Under the pieces are notes generated by a model. It had not been told where the DNA came from and made no database searches. It saw nothing but the letters and a program-made list of their open reading frames with translations. Below, piece by piece: positions 20,367-28,064 of a DNA stretch of 64,000 nucleotides (its first letter is position 1; the number at the start of each line of letters is the position of its first letter). The stretch is from Bacteroides reticulotermitis JCM 10512 (GTDB taxonomy: Bacteria > Bacteroidota > Bacteroidia > Bacteroidales > Bacteroidaceae): NCBI RefSeq assembly GCF_000517545.1, contig NZ_BAIV01000010.1, forward strand, positions 95,746 to 159,745, read 5' to 3'. Position numbers and translations under genes: made by a program.

Positions 20367-22798
20367 TGAAGAGAGCTTATTTATATTTGCTTGCATCTCT
20401 TTTTGTAACACTCGGTGTTTCTGCTCAGAGTGCCGAAAGAAAGTTGGCGTTCGATAACTACCATCGTTATTATAACGAGGCTGCGCAGACACAGAATGTT
20501 CAGAAAGAGAAAGCAATCAAAAAATACCGTGATTTCTATGCCGAGCAGGCTCACCGGAAGCATACCATGAAGCCGAGTCTGAACTTGCAAGGCATCTTGA
20601 AAGTCTGGAGAGACGATGGTCTCTTTGAAGATATGGCTTTGAAAGAGAAAGAGATTATGGAAAGCAAGGATCAAGGTCAGATAGGACCTTATCTTGAAGA
20701 AGCATTCACCCGTGTCTGGACGGTAGCCGAAGAGTTTCGCGCCGAACGTATGGGCGTGTCTCTGGATCGGAGCGTGTTTAAGAAGTGTCAGAAGGCTATT
20801 CTTTATTATGGCAATCTGGAGGTGAACCGGAGCAACCGGGTACACCGTTTCCATCCTTCTTGTTTCGGAATGCCGACGGCAGCTGTTAACACCTATTTCT
20901 CTTTCCTCAAGCAAATGGATGCTGTAGAAAGGGGAAAGAGTAAAGATCAGGAACTGATTGATGCTTGCGATATGCTGAAAGTTATCGGACTTCAAGCATG
21001 GACGCAGCCCCTTCGACACGATGCGACCGATCAGAATGTGATTCAACTGGATCGCTTTCGTAATCATGTATGGTGGGTAGGAGGTAATGCGTTAGCCTAT
21101 CGCTCCTTGCTTCAGGTGGCGATTATGTATAAATCGATTCCAATGATTGATTTATTGGGTGAAGTAGCACAGCGAGGTATTGATTACACTGCACAGAACA
21201 TATATAAAGAATCTTTCTGGACGGAAGGCTGTACCGCCGATGGAGCCGGATGGGGACATGGTATGCAATGCCTTATCTGGGGATATCCGATCGATGGCAA
21301 CATTAATGCGCTCGATATGCTGACGCTGCTCAAAGGTACCCCATGGGATCGTAAACTGAGCGAACAGAATGTGAAAACCTTATTCAACTTCTTTCAGGGA
21401 AGTAGTTGGTTTTACTATAAAGGATATATACTTCCTTTCCTTGATCGGGGTACGATGGCGTACAAACCGGATAAAAGGGATGTCGGAACACTGAAAATGG
21501 TTCGTAAGTTATTGAAAGATTGGCAAGACTCCTTTACGAATGAGCAACTGTCGGAACTGCGCCGTTTTCAGAAGGATGCCGAACGCTATGTGTTAAACAT
21601 GGATGGCTATACAGATGGCATATACAGTGGAACGCGTTGGTTCTTCAATAACGACAAACTGATAAAGAAGAACAGCAAGTATCATATTATGGTAAATATG
21701 GCATCGGTGCGTTGCGATGGTTTAGAGAGTGCCACCAATACGGCTGATGAATATAATTTCTACCCGACAGATGGTATGACTCTTTTTCAGAAGCGTGGCG
21801 ATGAATACGCCAAAGTAGTAGGTGCTTGGGATGTTACGGCTACTCCGGGAGTAACTGCCCGGGAAGGAATGGAGAAACTGACTCCCGTAACGAATTGGCG
21901 CGGATACTGTAGCATGCATAACTTTGCCGCTGCTGCGACCAATGGAGGCGTCAATGCGGTTGCCGGATACATCTTTGAGAAAATGAATGCTTCGGATAAA
22001 GAAGGGGTTAATGATAAAGGTAACTCGGCGAAGGAAAACGAAGTTCTTTATGGCGTAAAAGCCTATAAGTCCTACTTTATGCTGGGCGATTATCTAGTGG
22101 CACTTGGTGCGGGGATTACAAATTATCAACCGGAGATGCCGGGTATGATTCGCACAACGATCGACCAAACGTTGCATGAAAGTCAAGTTACTGCCATGCA
22201 GGACGGCAAACAGATTCCGGTAGGCAAAGGTGTTTGGTCCTTCTTTGTTGGAGGTAAACCGGTATGGGCTGTTCAACAAGGTAAGTTCGCTTATACGGTA
22301 TTGCCTGAGTATACGAAGAACGCTTCATTCGTCTATGAAACCCAAAAGACGGATTGGGTGAAAAGAAATTTATCGAACCGCACTAAAAAGGACTTACCCG
22401 AGCAGGTGGATATCTTACGTTTGTGGATCGATCATTCGCAAACACCCGTCAATGACACTTACGGATATGTGGTGTATGCGGGAGAAGGCTTACCAGCCAC
22501 TGAACTACCATTCCAAGTCTTGCGCAATGATACCTTGATACAGGCTGCGCAGAGCAAGGACGAAAAAGTGTTGGAAGCTGTATTCTACGACTCCAATGAG
22601 AAACTGGTATCCGGTAAAACGGAACTCTCGGTTTCCGCTCCATGTGCTGTGTTGGTGGATGATGGTAAACTCACCGTAACGGATGCGGCAATGAACCGGG
22701 ATCTGAAGGAGATTGTAGTTACTTACAACGGAAAACGTATCTCTGTAGAGATGGCGCAAGGTGCTTTTTGTGGCAAGCCGGCGACTGTGAACTTATAA
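20366..22798 (+). CDS. PL8-type polysaccharide lyase, PUL1
   Basis: An 810-residue secreted lyase (signal peptide ending at VSAQ). It would cleave uronic-acid-containing glycosaminoglycans by beta-elimination. The N-terminal half is alpha-helical, as in the toroid of PL8. Likely active-site positions are Asn233 (FRNHVWWVGGN), His298 (ADGAGWGHG) and Tyr307 (IWGYPIDG). The second half looks like the PL8 super-sandwich domain, with NFYPTDGMTLFQKRGDEY and TATPGVTARE matching the conserved GDGM and PGTT regions. The related PL29 and PL33 families share this layout, so the exact family number is uncertain. GH88 in the same operon supports a lyase role. No sulfatase lies inside PUL1, so hyaluronan or desulfated chondroitin are reasonable substrates. 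Confidence 0.8.
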   Translation: MKRAYLYLLASLFVTLGVSAQSAERKLAFDNYHRYYNEAAQTQNVQKEKAIKKYRDFYAEQAHRKHTMKPSLNLQGILKVWRDDGLFEDMALKEKEIMESKDQGQIGPYLEEAFTRVWTVAEEFRAERMGVSLDRSVFKKCQKAILYYGNLEVNRSNRVHRFHPSCFGMPTAAVNTYFSFLKQMDAVERGKSKDQELIDACDMLKVIGLQAWTQPLRHDATDQNVIQLDRFRNHVWWVGGNALAYRSLLQVAIMYKSIPMIDLLGEVAQRGIDYTAQNIYKESFWTEGCTADGAGWGHGMQCLIWGYPIDGNINALDMLTLLKGTPWDRKLSEQNVKTLFNFFQGSSWFYYKGYILPFLDRGTMAYKPDKRDVGTLKMVRKLLKDWQDSFTNEQLSELRRFQKDAERYVLNMDGYTDGIYSGTRWFFNNDKLIKKNSKYHIMVNMASVRCDGLESATNTADEYNFYPTDGMTLFQKRGDEYAKVVGAWDVTATPGVTAREGMEKLTPVTNWRGYCSMHNFAAAATNGGVNAVAGYIFEKMNASDKEGVNDKGNSAKENEVLYGVKAYKSYFMLGDYLVALGAGITNYQPEMPGMIRTTIDQTLHESQVTAMQDGKQIPVGKGVWSFFVGGKPVWAVQQGKFAYTVLPEYTKNASFVYETQKTDWVKRNLSNRTKKDLPEQVDILRLWIDHSQTPVNDTYGYVVYAGEGLPATELPFQVLRNDTLIQAAQSKDEKVLEAVFYDSNEKLVSGKTELSVSAPCAVLVDDGKLTVTDAAMNRDLKEIVVTYNGKRISVEMAQGAFCGKPATVNL

Positions 22799-22825
22799 AT
22801 TAAACGAGAATAATAAAAGTACGAT

Positions 22826-24349
22826 ATGAAAAACAATTTATTTTATGCAACAATCATTGCTGTCGTCGCATTAGCTTTAGGAGGCTGTAGCGATGATGCT
22901 ACGGATACACAACCAGTACCTGCTCCGGCTGTACTGATGGCGAAAATTTATACGCTCGATCCTGAAGAAGAGGGTACGCATTGGAAATCGGGAAAGAATG
23001 TCGGTGTTTATGTGTTGAAAGGAAATACGACAGAGTGCGTCTCTCCTTATAACAACGTGAAATATCAGACAACGGTGACACCGGAAGGCTATTTCACACC
23101 TGCAGTTAAGGAAGATGTGATCTACTATCCGCAAGATGGTAGCAAAGTAGATATAATCGCTTATTATCCTTGGAAAGAGACAGTGGCGGATGAGCTTTAT
23201 CCCATGGATGTATCCAGTCAGAAGATTGCGGCCAACTTCAGCTTTCTTTATGCCGGAAACGGAAAAGGTTTAAGCAGCAGCAATCAGAAAACGACTCTGG
23301 AACTTCGTCCTGTACTTTCACAAATAGTATTCGATCTCAAACCGGGTGATGGGGTGGTGGAAGAGTATTTGAGAGAGTCGGAAATTAAGATTTCGGGAAT
23401 GAACACGAAAGCCGATTTCAATTTACTATCCGGTCAGTTCGAAGAGAGCTCAGAGCCGAAAGACATAGCCTTGGTCACATTTGCCGAGAAAGATGAAGCT
23501 ACTAATATCGAAAGAAACGGAGCTTCTGCACAGGTACTTCCCGCATCTTCAACCGAAGGATATATCGTTGAAATTAAATTGCCTAATATGAACCGCACCT
23601 ATTATTGGGAGCTAACAAAAGGCACCACGCTTCTGGAACAAAGCGTGAGATATATTTGTACCGCTCGAATCGACTTGGAGAAAATAGAAGTCGTAACAGA
23701 AGTGAAACCGATTGAAGATTGGCAGGATGGAGCTAATAAAGAGGTAGCTGCGGAAGAAAACAGAATTCAGCAAGACATCGAATCTCTGCCCGTAGGAACC
23801 TTGTCGACCATCACCAAACCCTTTGATATGTTGATGCACACATGGGGCTTTTATAAACGAATCGAAGATGGCAAAACGCTTACGGCAGAGGTGGAATACG
23901 ATGAAACGCTGGGACGCAATGTCATTCACGCGAAGTATGTATCGGCCAACTCTTGGTATAAATACTTCTTCGCTTACCGGACGGGTAATGTCAAACCGAC
24001 GACTTACGCGTTAAAATTTAAAGCGAAAGGTACGAATTCCAAAGACATCAGATGCTATATCGAAGGAAATAAAGATCGGTACATCACATCGAATGCATTG
24101 GTTACGGGTGATAAATACATCGGTTACATTCAATTTAGGCTGACAGGGGAGTATAAAGAGTATGAACTGGTCTTTAACTTTGCTAGAGCCATTGTGGGCA
24201 CTGCGTCTACTGCTTTTCCGGAGGGTGATCCGAAGCTTGTAGAGACTACGGAAGATAATTTAAAGGACTTCTATATTGCTTTCCACTCTCAGAGCGGTGG
24301 AGATGTAGAAATCTACATGGATGATATTTCCTTTCAGGAATACAAATAA
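22826..24349 (+). CDS. fimbrillin-like lipoprotein with C-terminal binding-type domain
   Basis: A 507-residue lipoprotein (signal ending at ALGGC). Residues about 35-300 resemble the Mfa-like fimbrillin family: a GVYVLKG start, the Y-Y-P-Q-D-G block, IIAYYPW and LRPVLSQIVFDL. Residues about 330-507 form a separate beta-rich domain with EIYMDDISFQE at the end, like carbohydrate-binding jelly-roll modules. It lies 27 bp after the lyase gene in PUL1, so a surface glycan-binding role is more likely than a fimbrial one. No fimbrial assembly genes are nearby. Confidence 0.7.
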   Translation: MKNNLFYATIIAVVALALGGCSDDATDTQPVPAPAVLMAKIYTLDPEEEGTHWKSGKNVGVYVLKGNTTECVSPYNNVKYQTTVTPEGYFTPAVKEDVIYYPQDGSKVDIIAYYPWKETVADELYPMDVSSQKIAANFSFLYAGNGKGLSSSNQKTTLELRPVLSQIVFDLKPGDGVVEEYLRESEIKISGMNTKADFNLLSGQFEESSEPKDIALVTFAEKDEATNIERNGASAQVLPASSTEGYIVEIKLPNMNRTYYWELTKGTTLLEQSVRYICTARIDLEKIEVVTEVKPIEDWQDGANKEVAAEENRIQQDIESLPVGTLSTITKPFDMLMHTWGFYKRIEDGKTLTAEVEYDETLGRNVIHAKYVSANSWYKYFFAYRTGNVKPTTYALKFKAKGTNSKDIRCYIEGNKDRYITSNALVTGDKYIGYIQFRLTGEYKEYELVFNFARAIVGTASTAFPEGDPKLVETTEDNLKDFYIAFHSQSGGDVEIYMDDISFQEYK

Positions 24350-24373
24350 CCGAATCGTAACATCTAAATAATA

Positions 24374-25186
24374 ATGAACATGAAAAAACAATATAGACGA
24401 ATCATGGGGTTACTTTGTGTATTTGCTGCAATGGCAGCCTCATGTAGCCAGGAACTGGTAGAAGATGCTTTGGTACAAGACGGCAAAGAGGTCGTATTCA
24501 ATTTCGGCATTTCTCAGACTCGTACGTTGACAGAAGGCAAAAAGACTGTCTTTATAGATAATGATGAGATCGGTATTGTGGGCTTGAAACGTGGTACGGA
24601 AGACGTTATCCATAAGAATCTGAACTATCAGTATGCGGGTGGCAAATGGGGAGCGGAATATTCCATCACCTTCCCGGTGGATGGTAGTACGTTGAACTTC
24701 TATGCCTATTATCCTTTTGTAGCCAACTTAGAAAGTACTACATTCGATTTCACAGTCGCTGCGGACCAGTCCGTAGCCGGTGGATATAATCAGAGCGACT
24801 TATTGCTGGCGAAGAACGAAACCGCCAATGTGGAAGATACTTCAATCACTTTGACATTTGTACATAAACTAGCTCTGGTAGAAGCCAATGTGATTCTGCC
24901 GGCAGGCGCGGAGATCGAAAGTGTGAGTCTCAGGGCCAAACGTACCGCTACGGTTGATTTGCTGAACCAGACAGCAGTTGTGAAGGCAGATGCGGACGCG
25001 GAGTTCGTAACGATGGCAAAAGCCGAAAACGTGTTTCGGGCAGTTGTGCCTGCGCAAAGTGTTGAGAGTGGAAAGATGTTCCGTGTGTTGACTACCGATG
25101 GCGGAGCCTACTGGTATAAGACAACAGTCAGTGAGGAGCTTGTTGAGAATAAAATCACAACTTTCACAATCGATTGCTCCAATTAA
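24374..25186 (+). CDS. fimbrillin-like lipoprotein, last gene of PUL1
   Basis: A 270-residue lipoprotein (signal ending at MAASC) of the Mfa-like fimbrillin type. It has the N-terminal RTLTEGKKTVFIDNDEIGI block, the LNFYAYYPF strand and LTFVHKLALVEANVIL in the middle. It is single-domain, unlike the preceding gene, with which it is probably cotranscribed (24-bp gap). A second start at 24380 (MKKQ) is possible. Function in the locus is unknown; surface binding is inferred from company. Confidence 0.7.
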   Translation: MNMKKQYRRIMGLLCVFAAMAASCSQELVEDALVQDGKEVVFNFGISQTRTLTEGKKTVFIDNDEIGIVGLKRGTEDVIHKNLNYQYAGGKWGAEYSITFPVDGSTLNFYAYYPFVANLESTTFDFTVAADQSVAGGYNQSDLLLAKNETANVEDTSITLTFVHKLALVEANVILPAGAEIESVSLRAKRTATVDLLNQTAVVKADADAEFVTMAKAENVFRAVVPAQSVESGKMFRVLTTDGGAYWYKTTVSEELVENKITTFTIDCSN

Positions 25187-25301
25187 ACCCAAATATCCGA
25201 TGTATTTAAATGGCTTTACCCCCGACACACTAAGAAAAAAAATATTTTAGTCTCATAGTCTCATTGTTTTTAGCTTAAGCCATTGTAGTACAGAGATATG
25301 T

Positions 25302-25345
25302 AAGATGAGAGATACCTTCAAATATTGGTATCTCTCATCTTTTTT
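25302..25345 (+). terminator. intrinsic terminator after PUL1
   Basis: A 15-bp perfect stem, 25302-25316 with 25327-25341, enclosing TTCAAATATT, followed by a run of T. It lies about 115 bp after the last PUL1 stop. The left arm can pair instead with a longer partner at 25382-25401. Confidence 0.65.
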
Positions 25346-25401
25346 GCGTAAAACAGCGTAAAAACAGGCTATCTCTCATGGTATTTGAAGGTATCTCTCA
25401 T
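25305..25401. repeat. 20-bp inverted repeat that competes with the terminator
   Basis: The 20 bases at 25305-25324 are the exact complement of 25382-25401 (key words ATGAGAGATACC and GGTATCTCTCAT). Two further TATCTCTCAT copies lie between (25329-25338 and 25370-25379). Because the left arm is also the left arm of the terminator, the two structures exclude each other. Confidence 0.6.
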
Positions 25402-25440
25402 ATTCTTTGAGACCATTACTCCTACTATTTTTTGCCTGAT

Positions 25441-25528
25441 GTCTTAGGTGCTTCGATCGTCGCACCCGGGTGAGTCGATCAGAAAACCTAAGTGAGCAGG
25501 CCTGCGCACCCGAGTGAGTAATCGATTT
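25441..25528. repeat. array B: four tandem 22-bp units
   Basis: GGTG, GGTG, AGTG and AGTG stand at 25447, 25469, 25491 and 25513, exactly 22 bp apart. Units 2 and 4 share CACCCGGGTGAGT/CACCCGAGTGAGT, unit 3 has AACCTAAGTGAG, and units 1 and 2 share TTCGATC/GTCGATC at the same column. The core CACCCGGGTG is a perfect palindrome. It lies between convergent genes (PUL1 end and sulfatase end). Confidence 0.6.
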
Positions 25529-25645
25529 ACTTTATACTAAAACGAAAGAATAATGCCTGTGTTTTTATCTTCTTCTTTTTTAAAATAAGTCATTAATAGG
25601 TGTAATAAGAAGTAAATAGAGAAGTATATTGCGGCTATACTATTA

Positions 25646-27217
25646 CTATATTTGAGGATAAATAATAAGTTTCTTATTTGTTTTCTTGTCATACCAATTA
25701 TCATGAGCTTCCATTAACCATTGACCTAGATCTGATTTTAATTTTAAAGCGACTTTGGAAGGAATACTTTCTAAAGTTAGGGTATTCATCTGGTACGGGT
25801 CTTTTTGATTATCGAATAATTGATAAGTTCCATTCTGCTGGACTTCGTATGTATATTGATAAGTACGTACCCCTTTGGCATTGTTGCGGAAATAGAATGC
25901 GGAAGATGGTTTAGCGTTTTTCTGAAACTTTTCTGTTAGTATTCCATCGGAATAATCTCTTCCCATTACAGTAGAGGGAATTTTATTATCTAATCCCAGC
26001 AAACCTAACATGGTGGGCATGATGTCGACTGTACCCAGCATTAGGTCTTCCATTCGATGTGTCAGCTTTTGTGGGTAACGGATGATAAACGGCGTTAAGA
26101 ATGATTCATCATAAATCACCGATTTACCCATTGTGTCCTGACTGCACAACATCTCGCCATGATCGGAAGCAAAAACAACCAGCGTATTATCAGCTTCTCC
26201 GGTTTCCTCGAGTGCTTGGAGCACACGACCAATCTCTTTGTCAATAGCAGCGATCAGAGAGAAGTAAATTCGGGCAGTCAATTGCTTTTCTTTATTTCTC
26301 GCATTGGGAGTTGATGACTTAACAGATTGATCTACATTCTCGCGGACAAAGAGTTCATGAGCTGGTAAATCTTTATAGTATTGGTTGTAAATTGTCGTAT
26401 CGCAATCACTTAATTTATAATAAGGTGGGTGAGGCGGGTTTATTGACCAGATTATGCTAAATGGCTTGTTGGGATCTCGTTGGTTATTCTTATTCTCTAA
26501 ATATTGAATAACGATATTAGCCTCCTTTTGTCCGGAGAATTGATGGGTACGATATGCTTCCCCATCGCTTTTCCCATCAATCAATTCCGGTCTGTTGGAA
26601 TATGAAATGGGGTTGAAATGGTTATCGAGTATATGCTGAAACCAATATTGGTTACTATGCCTACTTTTACCTTCGGGAATATAAGTGTCAAATTCTGATA
26701 TAGAATGTCTTCCGGGTTCTTTACCTATATAATTACCTTCTTTATCAAATACTGCCTCCGTTTTGTGCCAATGAGTTTTTCCAACATAGGCAGTTTCGTA
26801 ACCGGCTTTAGCTAATACATCTGTCAGGCATTCGATGTCGTGATTTAGTTCTTGCTCTCTTCCTATTCTACAATTAAGATCCAATCCATTTGTTTGTGCG
26901 TACATTCCGGATAATAACATACCGCGATGCGGGCTGCTTAATGGAAACGTACTGCATACTTGAGTAAATAACACTCCTTGTTTGGCTAGTTTGTCTAAGT
27001 TGGGAGTATGTACAGGGTCACCTAACGTAGAAATCGCGTCTTTATATTCCGGGTCGCTCCAGATCCCTAATGCGTGTAGGCGATACTGGTCGGGAAAGAT
27101 ATAGAAGAAGTTGGGTTCTTTCTTTTCCTTCTGCGTTTGAGCCTTTATACTGCCACAAGTTCCATTAACTGAGATGCCGGCAGTCAGCATCAATAAAAAA
27201 GCTTTGTGAGTATCCAT
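25646..27217 (-). CDS. Ser-type S1 sulfatase
   Basis: A 523-residue exported sulfatase (hydrophobic N-terminus ending near IKAQ). The formylglycine motif is S94-S95-P96-H97-R98, so the precursor residue is Ser and activation needs a radical-SAM maturase (anSME) encoded elsewhere. Metal-binding features: FPDQYR near residue 41, and FASDHGEMLCSQ further on. GKTHWHK and PPHPPY are also S1-family signatures. It removes sulfate from a sugar, probably a glycosaminoglycan given the flanking PL8 and GH88 genes. The regiospecificity and subfamily cannot be read. It is transcribed away from PUL2 and towards the end of PUL1. Length is normal and no lesion is visible. Confidence 0.9.
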   Translation of the reverse strand: MDTHKAFLLMLTAGISVNGTCGSIKAQTQKEKKEPNFFYIFPDQYRLHALGIWSDPEYKDAISTLGDPVHTPNLDKLAKQGVLFTQVCSTFPLSSPHRGMLLSGMYAQTNGLDLNCRIGREQELNHDIECLTDVLAKAGYETAYVGKTHWHKTEAVFDKEGNYIGKEPGRHSISEFDTYIPEGKSRHSNQYWFQHILDNHFNPISYSNRPELIDGKSDGEAYRTHQFSGQKEANIVIQYLENKNNQRDPNKPFSIIWSINPPHPPYYKLSDCDTTIYNQYYKDLPAHELFVRENVDQSVKSSTPNARNKEKQLTARIYFSLIAAIDKEIGRVLQALEETGEADNTLVVFASDHGEMLCSQDTMGKSVIYDESFLTPFIIRYPQKLTHRMEDLMLGTVDIMPTMLGLLGLDNKIPSTVMGRDYSDGILTEKFQKNAKPSSAFYFRNNAKGVRTYQYTYEVQQNGTYQLFDNQKDPYQMNTLTLESIPSKVALKLKSDLGQWLMEAHDNWYDKKTNKKLIIYPQI

Positions 27218-27242
27218 ATGTTTAATTCTTATTTATGTGTTA

Positions 27243-27250
27243 CAAAAATA
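27243..27250 (-). promoter_or_regulatory. -7 box for the sulfatase gene
   Basis: On the minus strand this is TATTTTTG, a match to TAnnTTTG, about 26 bp before the start codon. It is divergent from the PUL2 promoter. Confidence 0.45.
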
Positions 27251-27361
27251 GGAGGATCTGTGTTGATTGATGTGTGTTGGGAACATAAGAGGTAAAATTA
27301 CAAATATACGTGTTTAGTCTGAATTGTTTCTTATGGGCAAGGATGGAATATGTGCCCTCTG

Positions 27362-27443
27362 TGTACAGAAATACTGTATTTTGCGTTCACGATGCTTTAT
27401 TGAGGCTGTTGTACGTTTGATGCACCCATTGTGTATTTGTATC
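27362..27443 (+). promoter_or_regulatory. TGTAC-type operator cluster upstream of PUL2
   Basis: TGTACA at 27362, TGTATT at 27375, TGTACG at 27410, TGTATT at 27432 and TGTATC at 27438. The copies at 27362 and 27410 lie 106 and 58 bp before the -7 box, the same distances as two TGTACA copies before PUL1. TGAGG also stands at -67 in both. Probably the same kind of HTCS operator. Confidence 0.45.
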
Positions 27444-27467
27444 TCACCCCTCTTTTTATCAAATTTA

Positions 27468-27475
27468 TAACTTTG
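27468..27475 (+). promoter_or_regulatory. -7 box of the PUL2 promoter
   Basis: TAACTTTG matches TAnnTTTG and lies 25 bp before the GH88 remnant. No -33 TTTG is present at 19-21 bp, again suggesting an activated promoter. Confidence 0.5.
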
Positions 27476-27500
27476 CAATGTTACAAGTACAAAATAATAC

Positions 27501-27989
27501 ATGAAAAACTTTTGTTTAACTTTGGCAGGAATGTCATTGGGAGTATTCGTTGGGTGTACACCTAAAGTTGCCAATGATATTATTTCTGAAAATATCAAGA
27601 ATGCAGTTGAACACTATTCGCTGCAGACAGATCTAATTGAGAAAAACGGTCAAATCCTCAACTCACGTACGCTAAACGAAAGTAAAGACATCGTTTATGG
27701 TTCTTATGATAATTCGACCAACGGATTCTTTCCGGGTAGTATGTGGTATCTATTAAATCTCACAAGCGATAAAACATGGGAAGCTTTGGTCGTGAAATAC
27801 ACCGAGGCTCTTGAATCGGTACAATACTTTACCAGGCATTATGATGTAGGCTTCATAGCAGGATGTAGCTTATAGCATTTTGATGTGTTCAGTATGAAGT
27901 ATTCCGCATGGAGCTGAAATTGATGTGCCATTGAATTATGCAGATTATTATTTTCTGAGGCATTAAACCGTAAACGTGATTTTGGGTAA
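27501..27989 (+). pseudogene. GH88 unsaturated glucuronyl hydrolase, decayed
   Basis: The first 124 codons match the PUL1 GH88 (signal peptide, SLQTDLIEKNGQILNSRTL, STNGFFPGSMWYLL, HYDVGFIAGCS) and then stop. The next bases resume at the C-terminal end of the same protein, with SIPHGAEID and PLNYADYYFL. About 235 codons, equivalent to residues 132-366 of the intact paralogue, are deleted. The remnant also has a Gly-to-stop change and a further one-base loss before the final RKRDFG. The second catalytic Asp is in the missing part. Unlike the other broken genes here, this combination cannot be explained by one lost base. Confidence 0.85.
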
Positions 27990-28064
27990 ATAGATAACTT
28001 TTCAGGATAACTTTTCTTCTATTATTAATCGTGTCCTTTGATTGACACATAAATCTAATTTATT

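Noticed and set aside
20381..21067. 228-residue minus-strand open frame
   Set aside because: Antisense shadow of the PL8-type lyase gene.
25441..25528. Coding tandem repeat
   Set aside because: The 22-bp period shifts the frame at each unit, and no long open frame crosses the array.
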